This document shows positions 1-5,516 of a DNA stretch of 5,813 bases, one piece after another. The stretch comes from Pseudomonadota bacterium (GTDB lineage: Bacteria > Pseudomonadota > Gammaproteobacteria > JAKAQQ01), in assembly GCA_021819635.1 (NCBI GenBank), contig JAKAQQ010000065.1, forward strand, positions 1 to 5,813, given 5' to 3'. The translations under genes were made by a program, and so were the position numbers. Numbering within the stretch: position 1 is the stretch's first letter; every line of letters begins with the position of its first letter. The notes beneath the pieces were generated by a model. The model was not told the DNA's origin. It did no database searches and saw nothing but the letters and a program-made list of their open reading frames with translations.

Positions 1-373
1 GGGCCCCGGTTGCGGTCTGCGTGATGGAGCATGGGCTGTTCGTCCCAGGGGTGCTGGAGACCGTCCCGCTCACGCTGTACTGCGCCGTGTTGATGGGCTG
101 CTGGAGGATGCCCGCGGTTCCCGTGAGGAGTGTCGAGCATGTGGCCCCGGCCGTCGACGTTGCGGTTGGGTTCCCGGCCTCGGCGGCGGCGTAGTTGATG
201 GCGCTCGCGGATTCGACCGCGCCCACGATGCCCTGGAGAGCGGCGGCGTTGGCCTGGGTGCTGAGGTTGATGAACTTCGGGATCGCGATCGCAGCGAGGA
301 TGCCGAGAATGACGATGACCATGACGAGTTCGATGAGTGTGAAACCGCCGGTGGAGCGAGTGGTGGAGCGCAT
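1..373 (-). CDS. Type IV pilin-like (MshA-type) prepilin, 3' end cut off by the window edge
   Basis: Reading leftward from the ATG at 373, 124 codons are present and the frame is still open at position 1, so the C-terminus is missing. A short basic leader (residues 1-10, ending Gly-Gly) is followed by the classic prepilin motif GFTLIEL with the conserved Glu at mature position 5. A hydrophobic helix then runs to about residue 31, followed by IPKFINL. This is the class III signal cleaved and N-methylated by prepilin peptidase. The helix continues with an Ala-rich stretch ([15 protein letters not shown]) that resembles MSHA pilins and related pseudopilins. Two cysteines (79 and 115) could form a disulfide in the globular head. 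The start is supported by a strong Shine-Dalgarno sequence 10 nt upstream. The product would be assembled into a pilus or pilus-like fibre in the inner membrane and periplasm. Whether it is a major pilin, a minor pilin or a secretion pseudopilin cannot be settled without the C-terminus. Confidence 0.92.
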   Translation of the reverse strand, partial: MRSTTRSTGGFTLIELVMVIVILGILAAIAIPKFINLSTQANAAALQGIVGAVESASAINYAAAEAGNPTATSTAGATCSTLLTGTAGILQQPINTAQYSVSGTVSSTPGTNSPCSITQTATGA

Positions 374-383
374 GGTATGGATC

Positions 384-390
384 CCTCCTT
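384..390 (-). promoter_or_regulatory. Strong ribosome binding site of the pilin gene
   Basis: On the minus strand the sequence AAGGAGG lies 10 nt before the ATG at 373. It is the best Shine-Dalgarno match seen in the window, which fits a highly translated pilin and fixes its start. Confidence 0.75.
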
Positions 391-418
391 CGTGGGGATA
401 GGCACTTCTACGGAGTGT

Positions 419-424
419 ATTCTA
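419..424 (-). promoter_or_regulatory. Possible -10 element for the pilin gene
   Basis: The minus strand reads TAGAAT here, one mismatch from TATAAT, inside the short AT-richer island (about 414-430) between the divergent pilin and tsaD genes. The overlapping reading TGCTATAGA also resembles an extended -10. No convincing -35 hexamer lies 16-18 bp upstream, and no sigma-54 type GG-N10-GC element was seen. The island may also carry the outward promoter of tsaD on the plus strand. The call rests on composition and one hexamer only. Confidence 0.35.
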
Positions 425-510
425 TAGCAGTTGCTGGCGATTCGGTCGCCGCCGGGCCGCCGTTCGTCCGCCGGGGGCGGCCGTTCGTCAGCGTTTGCGG
501 CCGGAGACCG

Positions 511-1563
511 ATGCTAGCCCTCGCGATCGAATCGTCCTGCGACGACACGGCCGTGGCCCTCCACGGCGGGGACGGCCCCGTCGGCGAGCGGCGCCGCTCG
601 CAGGCGGCCCTCCACGCTCCTCACGGGGGCGTGGTGCCGGAGATCGCCTCGCGCGACCACGCGCGAACGCTCCTCTCGCTCGTCGACGCCCTTCTCGCCG
701 AAACAGGGACCGACCCCGCCTCGCTCGGGCTCGTCGCCTACACCCGCGGGCCGGGCCTGGTCGGAGCGCTCCTCACCGCCGCCTCGCTCGCCCACGGCCT
801 TGCCTACGGCTGGGGGAAGCCGCTCCTCGGCGTCCATCATATCGAGGGGCATCTCGTCTCGGCCTTCCTCGACGCACCCGGGGGTCTTCCGGCCCACGTT
901 CCCTTCCTTGCCCTCGTCGTCTCGGGGGGGCACAGTCTTCTCGTCCACGTCCGCGACCTCGGCTGTTACGAGATTCTCGGGGCGACCCGTGACGACGCGG
1001 CCGGGGAGGCGTTCGACAAGGTGGCCCAGATCCTCGGGCTCGGTTACCCCGGGGGGCCGGCCGTCTCCCGTCTCGCCGAGTCGGGGCGGCCGGGCGCGGT
1101 GGTTCTCCCCCGTCCGCTCCTCCGGGCACCGGGCTACGCCCTGAGCTTCAGCGGGCTCAAGACCGCGGTGCGCCGCTGGCTCGAGACTCGCCCGGAACCG
1201 GACGAGCAGGAACGTGCCGACCTCGCCCTCGGGTTCGAGGAGGCGGTGGTCGACGTCCTCGTCGCGAAGACCCGACGCGCCTGGCGGAGCCTTCGTCTCG
1301 GACGCGTCGCCCTCGTGGGCGGCGTGAGCGCGAACCGGCGTCTGCGCGCGGCCCTCGAGCGGGCGGCGGCGGCGGACGGGCTCCGTTTCCTCGTTCCCCC
1401 CCCCGCGCTCTCGACCGACAACGCCGCGATGATCGCGGCCCTCGCCTATTTTCGCCGGGGCGACGCCCTCCCTCCCCTCGCGGCCCCGCACCCCTGGGCG
1501 CGAGCACGCTGGTCGCTCGCCGAGCTCTCCGCACCCTCCGACGGGGATCTCCGTGTCGCCTGA
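511..1563 (+). CDS. tsaD: tRNA N6-threonylcarbamoyladenosine (t6A37) transferase subunit TsaD
   Basis: TsaD transfers the threonylcarbamoyl group from threonylcarbamoyl-AMP to A37 of ANN-decoding tRNAs in the cytoplasm, working with TsaB and TsaE. The product is 350 aa, slightly longer than the usual ~340. It has the ASKHA-fold N-terminus MLALAIESSCDDTAVAL, the metal-binding HHIEGHL (His110 and His114), SGGHS (138-142), TRDDAAGEAFDKVA (159-172), GGVSANRRLR (270-279) and STDNAAMIA (301-309, with Asp303 as the expected third metal ligand). The frame is open back to a GTG at 415. The ATG at 511 is chosen because the family N-terminus begins exactly there and GGAG lies 4 nt upstream (503-506). 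The last residues after the family's normal RW-L ending form a short tail whose coding sequence overlaps the start of folB by 11 nt, so the two genes are probably cotranscribed and coupled. Confidence 0.97.
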   Translation: MLALAIESSCDDTAVALHGGDGPVGERRRSQAALHAPHGGVVPEIASRDHARTLLSLVDALLAETGTDPASLGLVAYTRGPGLVGALLTAASLAHGLAYGWGKPLLGVHHIEGHLVSAFLDAPGGLPAHVPFLALVVSGGHSLLVHVRDLGCYEILGATRDDAAGEAFDKVAQILGLGYPGGPAVSRLAESGRPGAVVLPRPLLRAPGYALSFSGLKTAVRRWLETRPEPDEQERADLALGFEEAVVDVLVAKTRRAWRSLRLGRVALVGGVSANRRLRAALERAAAADGLRFLVPPPALSTDNAAMIAALAYFRRGDALPPLAAPHPWARARWSLAELSAPSDGDLRVA

Positions 1564-1915
1564 CCGCATCTTCGTCCGCGGGCTCGTCGTGCGCACCGTG
1601 ATCGGGGTGCACGACTACGAGCGCCCGATTCGCCAGACCCTCGTCCTGGATCTCGAATTCGAGGTCGATCTCGCCCCCTCGGCCGCGAGCGATGCTCTCG
1701 GAGACACGGTCGACTACCGCGCGCTCTGTGAACGGATTCGCACGCGGATCGAGGGCGAACACTACCGGCTTATCGAGCGGGTGGCCGAGGAGGTTGCCCG
1801 CCTCGTCCTCGAGGATCCGGCGGTGCGCGCCGTGCGGGTCGCCCTCGAAAAGCCGGGGGCGGTGCGCCACGCCCGGACCGTCGGCGTCGTCCTCGAGCGC
1901 CGCCGCGGGAACTGA
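1553..1915 (+). CDS. folB: Dihydroneopterin aldolase FolB
   Basis: The predicted enzyme cleaves 7,8-dihydroneopterin to 6-hydroxymethyl-7,8-dihydropterin and glycolaldehyde in folate synthesis. The 120-aa length is typical for the family. Visible hallmarks are the N-terminal strand IFVRGLVVRTVIGVHDYER with the conserved Glu23, the TVDYRAL segment (52-58) that binds substrate across the subunit interface, LIERVAEEVA (73-82), and the conserved Lys100 in LEKPGAV. The start is a GTG overlapping the tsaD end by 11 nt, with GGGGA a few nt upstream; the next residues match the family without a gap. The related dihydroneopterin triphosphate epimerase FolX has the same fold and cannot be fully excluded from sequence reading, especially as a FolM-like reductase lies immediately downstream on the opposite strand. 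Confidence 0.93.
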   Translation: MSPDRIFVRGLVVRTVIGVHDYERPIRQTLVLDLEFEVDLAPSAASDALGDTVDYRALCERIRTRIEGEHYRLIERVAEEVARLVLEDPAVRAVRVALEKPGAVRHARTVGVVLERRRGN

Positions 1916-1936
1916 GTCCCGGCGGGGGCGCCTCCC

Positions 1937-2692
1937 TCACCAACCGGTGCTGCGGCCGCCGTCGACCGTGAGAACGTGGCCGGTCACGTAGGGGGCATCG
2001 CAGACGAGGAAGGCGACGGCGGAGGCGACGTCCCCGGGGGTCCCGAGGCGTCCGAGGGGAATCTGGCGGAGCACCTGGCGTTTGACGGTCTCGTCGTCGA
2101 AACCCTCCTGCCAGAGAATCGCGCCGGGGGCCACGCCGTTCACGCGGATCCGGGGGGCGAGCTCGCGGGCGAGGGAGCGGGTGAGCATTTCGAGGCCGGC
2201 CTTGGCGACCCCGTAGACGACGTGCGCCCGCAACGGACGGCGGGCGTGGATGTCGAGAAGGTTGACGATCGATCCCCCGCGGCGCGCGAGGCCCTCGCAG
2301 GCGGCCTGGGCGAGGAAGAGCGGCGCCTTGAGGTTCGTTCCGACGAGGTCGTTCCACGTCCGTTCGTCGATGCTCCCAAGGGGCGTGGGGTAGAAGCTCG
2401 AGGCGTTGTTGACAAGCGCGTCGAGCCGCCCCCAGCGTTCGAACACCGCCGGGGGAAGGGAACGGACGGCCTCGGGGTCGAGGAGATCGGCGCGGAAGAC
2501 GGCGGCGCTTCCCGCCCGTGCCTCTTCGAGACTCTCCGCGAGGCGCCGGGCCTCGGCCTCGGACCCGCGGTGGTGGATGGCCACCCGGAAGCCCCGGGCG
2601 TGGAGCGCCCGGACGATGGCCGCGCCGAGCCGGCGGGCGCTTCCGGTGACGAGGGCGACGGGAGCGTCGTCGGACGGAGGGGCGGAGACCAT
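1937..2692 (-). CDS. folM: FolM-like pteridine reductase (short-chain dehydrogenase/reductase)
   Basis: This is a 251-aa NADPH-dependent SDR. The cofactor motif is TGSARRLG (16-23); the Arg-Arg-Leu-Gly form, instead of the usual GIG ending, is typical of the PTR1/FolM pteridine reductases. NNASSFYPTP (95-104) is also typical. The catalytic set is Asp147, Tyr160 and Lys164: Asp replaces the usual SDR Ser, with the same D-x12-Y-x3-K spacing as Leishmania PTR1 (Asp181/Tyr194/Lys198). The C-terminus carries RIRVNGVAPGAI and LTVDGGRSTGW. Family members reduce dihydropterins such as dihydromonapterin or dihydrofolate. The gene starts 9 nt after the EnvC-like gene stops and has no clear Shine-Dalgarno, so translation is probably coupled. 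It converges on folB with a 21-nt gap. The exact substrate is inferred. Confidence 0.9.
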   Translation of the reverse strand: MVSAPPSDDAPVALVTGSARRLGAAIVRALHARGFRVAIHHRGSEAEARRLAESLEEARAGSAAVFRADLLDPEAVRSLPPAVFERWGRLDALVNNASSFYPTPLGSIDERTWNDLVGTNLKAPLFLAQAACEGLARRGGSIVNLLDIHARRPLRAHVVYGVAKAGLEMLTRSLARELAPRIRVNGVAPGAILWQEGFDDETVKRQVLRQIPLGRLGTPGDVASAVAFLVCDAPYVTGHVLTVDGGRSTGW

Positions 2693-2701
2693 GGATCCAG
2701 T

Positions 2702-3892
2702 CTAGCCGTTCGCGGCCTCAGGCGCGGGGGTGAGCCAGTGCAGGGGATCGACGACGCGTCCGCCCCGACGGATGGAGAAATAGAGGGCGGGGCGACGCGC
2801 CCCGCCGCTGCGACCCACGCTCCCGAGGAGCGCTCCGGCGTTGACCCAGTCCCCGACCCGGCGGTAGAGGACCGACTCGTGGGCATAGATCGTGTAGTAG
2901 CCGTGCCCCTGGTCAACCACGAGGAGAAGACCGAAGTAGGGCATCCACCCGGCGAACACGACCCGCCCGTGCGCCACCGCGTAGACCGGCGTCCCGCGCG
3001 GGGCGGCGATGAGGATGCCGTGCCAGAAACCGGCGCCCGAGGCGTGCGGCTGGCCGAAGGCCCGGGCGAGGCGCCCCCGGGTCGGCCAGGGGAGGGCGCC
3101 CCGAAGTCGCGGGAACGCGAGCGGGACGCCCGACGCCCAGGGGATCCGATCGAGCGTGCGGTCGAGGCGACCGAGAAGACCGGCGAGCGCGTGCGCGCGG
3201 GCGAGGAGAAGGTTGAGGGTGGCTCCGTGGCGCGTGATCTTCCCGCCGAGGGCGGCGAGCATGGCGCGGCGCTGGGCGCGGACGGCCGCGAGATGGAGAA
3301 GCTCCGTCGTCCGCCGCGCGCGCAGCGTGCGGAGATCGGCCTCGCGCGCGTCGAGACGGGTGAGGACGAGGACCAGGCGCGCGACGGCGGAGCGGAGGAT
3401 GTCGAGCCGGCGCCGTTCCCGCGCCGCGAGGATCCCGAAGTCGGCGAGAAGGCGGGTCCCCCGCCCCGGATGACGAAGATCGCCGAGGAGGAGGTGCAGG
3501 CGGGCTTCCGGGCCGAGCACGTAGCGCTGGCGGGCGAGGAGGGCGAAGTCGCCGCGGCGGGCCACAAGGGCGGCCCGGTCGGCCTTGCGCCGCCCTTCGA
3601 GAGCCTGGGCGTGTCGGCCGAGGGCCGCTTCCCGGGTTTCGAGACGGGCGAGCGCGGCCTCGACCCCGCGGATCTCGCGCCGGGTCCGGACGAGAAGGGC
3701 GCGCATGTGCGCCCGCGTCTTCCGTTCCCGCGCGAGACTCCGGCGCAGGAGGCGGACCCGGCTCTCGATGCGGGCAAGGCGGGCGGCGGGCGGGGCGGCC
3801 CGGAGGGTGGGGGCGGCGAGGGAAAAAGCCCAAACCGCCCCGAGGGCGAGGCCGGTCCGGAGGAGGCGGTTTGGCCGTGACGGGGGGATCAT
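2702..3892 (-). CDS. envC: EnvC-like murein hydrolase activator with a degenerate LytM (M23) domain
   Basis: The 396-aa product is exported. It has a basic N-terminus and a hydrophobic stretch at about 14-26 with a plausible signal peptidase site after SLA. Two Arg/Leu/Ala-rich coiled-coil segments follow (about 37-125 and 155-215), then a linker and a LytM domain (about 272-388). The LytM part follows the family pattern (AFGQPH, GTPVYAVAHGRVVFAG, GYYTIYAHES, VGDWVNAGALLGSVG, VVDPLHWL). However, the zinc ligands are gone: Trp290 and Leu294 sit where active enzymes have His and Asp, and PALYF (368-372) replaces the HLHF-type motif; only His338 remains. E. coli EnvC is degenerate in the same way and, regulated by FtsEX, activates the amidases AmiA/AmiB at the septum. 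Coiled coil plus inactive LytM makes an EnvC role likely. The start has only a weak G-rich leader; the DUF3106 gene ends 21 nt upstream. Confidence 0.88.
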   Translation of the reverse strand: MIPPSRPNRLLRTGLALGAVWAFSLAAPTLRAAPPAARLARIESRVRLLRRSLARERKTRAHMRALLVRTRREIRGVEAALARLETREAALGRHAQALEGRRKADRAALVARRGDFALLARQRYVLGPEARLHLLLGDLRHPGRGTRLLADFGILAARERRRLDILRSAVARLVLVLTRLDAREADLRTLRARRTTELLHLAAVRAQRRAMLAALGGKITRHGATLNLLLARAHALAGLLGRLDRTLDRIPWASGVPLAFPRLRGALPWPTRGRLARAFGQPHASGAGFWHGILIAAPRGTPVYAVAHGRVVFAGWMPYFGLLLVVDQGHGYYTIYAHESVLYRRVGDWVNAGALLGSVGRSGGARRPALYFSIRRGGRVVDPLHWLTPAPEAANG

Positions 3893-3913
3893 GCCGCCCA
3901 GCCTAGCACGGGC

Positions 3914-4498
3914 TCAGCGCGTGTCCGGGAAATCCGCGCGGTCGCGCAAGACGGGGAGGAAACGGGCGAGGGCCGTCTCTCCGCCGGGCCCGCCCGGGCG
4001 GTGACGGCGTCGCCAGCGTCGGAGGAGGGCGCGCCTTTTCCACGCCGGGAGGCGGCGGAAGAGACGGTAGGCACGCAGGATGCGCCTCCGTTCGGCCGGC
4101 GGGAGACGGCGGAAGGCGCGGTAGCGCTTCCACAGGCGCCGGCGCACGGGCGGCGGAAGCCGCCGCCAGCGTCGGAGGTGTTTGAAGACCTGCTTCCTCC
4201 GTGCGGGAGAGAGCCGGAGCCAGCGGTGGGCGGCGTGCAGGAGGGCGCGCCGGCGCGCGGGCGGGAGGTGACGCCAACGGGGGGCAAAGGGGTGGAGGAC
4301 GTGACGCGCCGGCGGGGACAGGGCACGCCAGCGGAGCGGCGGACGTCTCTGACCCCGGGCGGCGGCCGGGGCGGCGAGGAGAAGGACGGCGGCGACGGCG
4401 CAGAGGGGGCGGACCGCCGCGTGACGGAAGCCGTGGCTTGGCTTCACTCCTTCGTGCGACGCGTGCGCTCCCGCCGGCTCACGGACGATGCTCTTCAT
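3914..4498 (-). CDS. Exported, arginine-rich DUF3106 repeat protein of unknown function
   Basis: This 194-aa product resembles the DUF3106 family, whose function is not known. A hydrophobic segment (about 31-43) ending in PAAA-RG looks like a cleavable signal peptide, so the mature part (from about residue 48) should be periplasmic. It is almost entirely six units of 18 residues, each opened by an aromatic residue (Trp57, Trp75, Trp93, Trp111, Phe129, Phe147), then a basic pair and Leu-Ser/Pro-Pro, then an Arg-rich helix; a shortened unit ends at Trp162. By hand count about 45 of the 147 mature residues are Arg, against only five Asp/Glu, so the protein is extremely basic. The ATG at 4498 overlaps the end of the preceding membrane-protein gene by 20 nt and has no Shine-Dalgarno, implying coupling. 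A GTG at codon 18 would give a neater signal peptide, but the AAGGAG beside it is too close to serve it. Confidence 0.8.
   Translation of the reverse strand: MKSIVREPAGAHASHEGVKPSHGFRHAAVRPLCAVAAVLLLAAPAAARGQRRPPLRWRALSPPARHVLHPFAPRWRHLPPARRRALLHAAHRWLRLSPARRKQVFKHLRRWRRLPPPVRRRLWKRYRAFRRLPPAERRRILRAYRLFRRLPAWKRRALLRRWRRRHRPGGPGGETALARFLPVLRDRADFPDTR
4007..4330 (-). repeat. Protein-level tandem repeat, six 18-residue (54-nt) units within the DUF3106 gene
   Basis: Aromatic residues recur at exactly 18-residue spacing (57, 75, 93, 111, 129, 147) with the pattern W/F-R-x-L-S/P-P-x-x-R-x-x-x-L. A final unit is shortened to 15 residues. At the DNA level the copies have diverged; one shared stretch, GCCAGCGTCGGAGG on the plus strand, recurs at 4012-4025 and 4165-4178. 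This is therefore an old internal duplication held by protein constraint and not a recent DNA repeat. Confidence 0.8.
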
Positions 4499-4814
4499 GG
4501 GCGAGCCAGCGGTAGAAACGCAGCCGCCGGTAGAATCCCGGCGAGGACGGCCCGGTGAGCACGACCTCGTAACCGTGGAGGGGAATCACGGTGGTGCGGG
4601 CGCGGAAACGGTGGACTCCTCCCAGCACGAGCCAGGCCACGAAGATGGCGAGAAGCGGGACGACCGGGAGCCAGCGTCGGCCGCGGTCCGGCCGGTCAAG
4701 GGCGGCCAGCGCCCGCGCGCGTCGACGGGAGAGCTCGATCTCGAGATCGTCCTCCCCGGCGGCGGGAAGGCGCTCGGGATCTTCGCCCGCGGGAGGACGC
4801 TCAGGGTGCGGCAT
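4479..4814 (-). CDS. Small single-pass membrane protein, DUF3619-like, downstream of the sigma factor gene
   Basis: The open frame extends upstream into the sigma gene, but the ATG at 4814 is preferred: it overlaps the sigma stop by 14 nt and gives a 111-aa protein with sensible composition. Residues 1-47 are hydrophilic and charged, with LEIELSRRRARALAAL at 25-39. One transmembrane helix covers about 48-67 (WLPVVPLLAIFVAWLVLGG), followed by a short tail with GYEVVLTG and SPGFYRRLRFYRWL. The layout (N-terminal R-x-x-A-L segment, one helix, C-terminal PGF...WL) recalls DUF3619 proteins, which are found next to ECF-like sigma factors and DUF3106 genes in other proteobacteria. This family match is from memory and is weak. 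The protein has no cysteine, so it is not a zinc (HxxxCxxC) anti-sigma factor. By position it could still restrain the sigma factor at the membrane, but that is inference. Confidence 0.7.
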   Translation of the reverse strand: MPHPERPPAGEDPERLPAAGEDDLEIELSRRRARALAALDRPDRGRRWLPVVPLLAIFVAWLVLGGVHRFRARTTVIPLHGYEVVLTGPSSPGFYRRLRFYRWLAHEEHRP

Positions 4815-5454
4815 CGCTTCCGAGGTCCCGGCGGAGGGCGGCGAGCGCCCGGAAGAGGTGGGTCTTGACGCTTCCCGCTGAGCAGCCCATGCTGCGGGCG
4901 GCGGTGGTGACGTCGGCCTCGCCCAGGATCCTGAGCGTGAAGGCCTCGCGCTGGCGCCGCGGGAGGCGGGCGAGGGCCGCGGCAAGACGGTCCGCGAATT
5001 CCTTCCGCACGCAGGCCTCGAGGGGATCTTCGCCCGCGGGGTCGGCGATCCCCTCGAGCGGATCGTCCTCCTCTTGCCCGGCGAGGGAGAGAAACGGGAA
5101 GACCCGGCGACGGGTGCGGCGGCGGAGAATGTCGCGGGCGGCGTTTTGCAGGATGCGGTAGAAGAGGGGGGTCCACTCTTCCTGGGGACGAGCGGCGTAG
5201 GACCGTACGAGGCGGGTCATGGCTTCCTGAACCGCGTCGAGGGCGTCCTCGCGGTCGGCGAGCAGGAGGCGGGCGACGCGGAAGGCTCTCTTCTCGTGGA
5301 CACGGAAGAAGGCGTCGAGATCCTGCCGAAGCGCCCGGAGGGCACGCTCGTCCCGTCCGTTCCAAGCAAAGCCGAGGGAGGAGACGCCGACGGAAGGTAT
5401 CATGACGGGTGGACTCCAGCGAAAGGGCCACGGGATGGTCCGGACTTCAAGCAT
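4801..5454 (-). CDS. RpoE/ECF-type RNA polymerase sigma factor
   Basis: This is a two-domain sigma factor of 217 aa from the first ATG. Region 2 spans about 45-115 and contains FFRVHEKRAFRVARLLLADREDALDAVQEAM with the -10 recognition and core-binding helices, then EEWTPLFYRILQNAARD, a signature of the proteobacterial sigma subgroup that precedes DUF3619/DUF3106 genes. An acidic linker (128-146) leads to region 4 (about 155-208), with LPRRQREAFTLRILGEAD and the -35-binding helix-turn-helix around TTAARSMGCSAGSVKTHLFRAL. The family usually begins near residue 40, so the first ~35 residues are unusual. Either ATG at 5454 (GGGAG 4 nt upstream, 5459-5463) or ATG at 5403 (GGAG 10 nt upstream) could be the start. 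It heads the five-gene leftward cluster and diverges from priA. It presumably directs transcription of envelope-related genes; its target promoters are unknown. Confidence 0.92.
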   Translation of the reverse strand: MLEVRTIPWPFRWSPPVMIPSVGVSSLGFAWNGRDERALRALRQDLDAFFRVHEKRAFRVARLLLADREDALDAVQEAMTRLVRSYAARPQEEWTPLFYRILQNAARDILRRRTRRRVFPFLSLAGQEEDDPLEGIADPAGEDPLEACVRKEFADRLAAALARLPRRQREAFTLRILGEADVTTAARSMGCSAGSVKTHLFRALAALRRDLGSDAAP

Positions 5455-5516
5455 AACGCTCCCGACTCGTGAGGGTTGACACCCTGATCCCCCCTCCCTC
5501 CTCCGGGAGTTCGCCG
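5455..5516. promoter_or_regulatory. Divergent intergenic region between the sigma operon and priA
   Basis: These 62 bases must hold the promoters of both the leftward sigma operon and rightward priA. They contain a perfect small inverted repeat, AGGGT-TGAC-ACCCT (5472-5485). A TTGACA at 5476-5481 matches a plus-strand -35 hexamer, but no -10 follows at the right spacing. A 17-nt pyrimidine tract lies at 5488-5504. The Shine-Dalgarno CGGGAG for priA is at 5504-5509. No confident promoter can be named for either side. Confidence 0.5.
5472..5485. repeat. Short perfect inverted repeat (possible operator)
   Basis: AGGGT and ACCCT flank a 4-nt centre, TGAC, 18 bp upstream of the first sigma-factor start codon and 31 bp upstream of the priA start. 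No T-run follows on either strand, so it is not an intrinsic terminator. It could be a binding site for a dimeric regulator or a hairpin in the leader of the sigma mRNA. With only 5-bp arms in GC-rich DNA, it may be chance. Confidence 0.3.

Noticed and set aside
415..510. Extension of TsaD to a GTG at 415
   Set aside because: The extra 32 residues have no family match, and the family N-terminus begins at the ATG at 511 with its own Shine-Dalgarno.
514..1596. 360-codon minus-strand open frame opposite tsaD
   Set aside because: tsaD on the plus strand has every family motif; the antisense translation is Arg/Gly/Glu-rich and matches no family.
1920..1936. GGGGGCGCCTCCC near-palindrome as a terminator between folB and the FolM-like gene
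   Set aside because: The arms meet without a loop and no T-run follows on either strand, so it cannot form a standard intrinsic terminator.
2140..3777. 545-codon minus-strand open frame in a second frame of the FolM/EnvC region
   Set aside because: It is a Ser/Pro/Arg/Ala-rich frame-shifted shadow of the two real genes on the same strand.
1976..3880. 634-codon plus-strand open frame opposite the FolM-like and EnvC-like genes
   Set aside because: It is a high-GC shadow frame: the translation is low-complexity Gly/Glu/Pro/Arg with no recognisable motif, while the opposite strand encodes two clear protein families.
4815..4985. Upstream extension of the small membrane protein to an ATG at 4985
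   Set aside because: The extra 57 residues are Ser/Pro/Arg-rich and lie wholly inside the conserved region 4 of the sigma factor gene; the ATG at 4814 is the natural coupled start.
5455..5516. Autoregulatory sigma-E type promoter (GAAC near 5510 on the minus strand)
   Set aside because: A GAACTC is present, but the downstream TCAGG at 19-nt spacing does not fit the TCnnA -10 pattern well enough to call.
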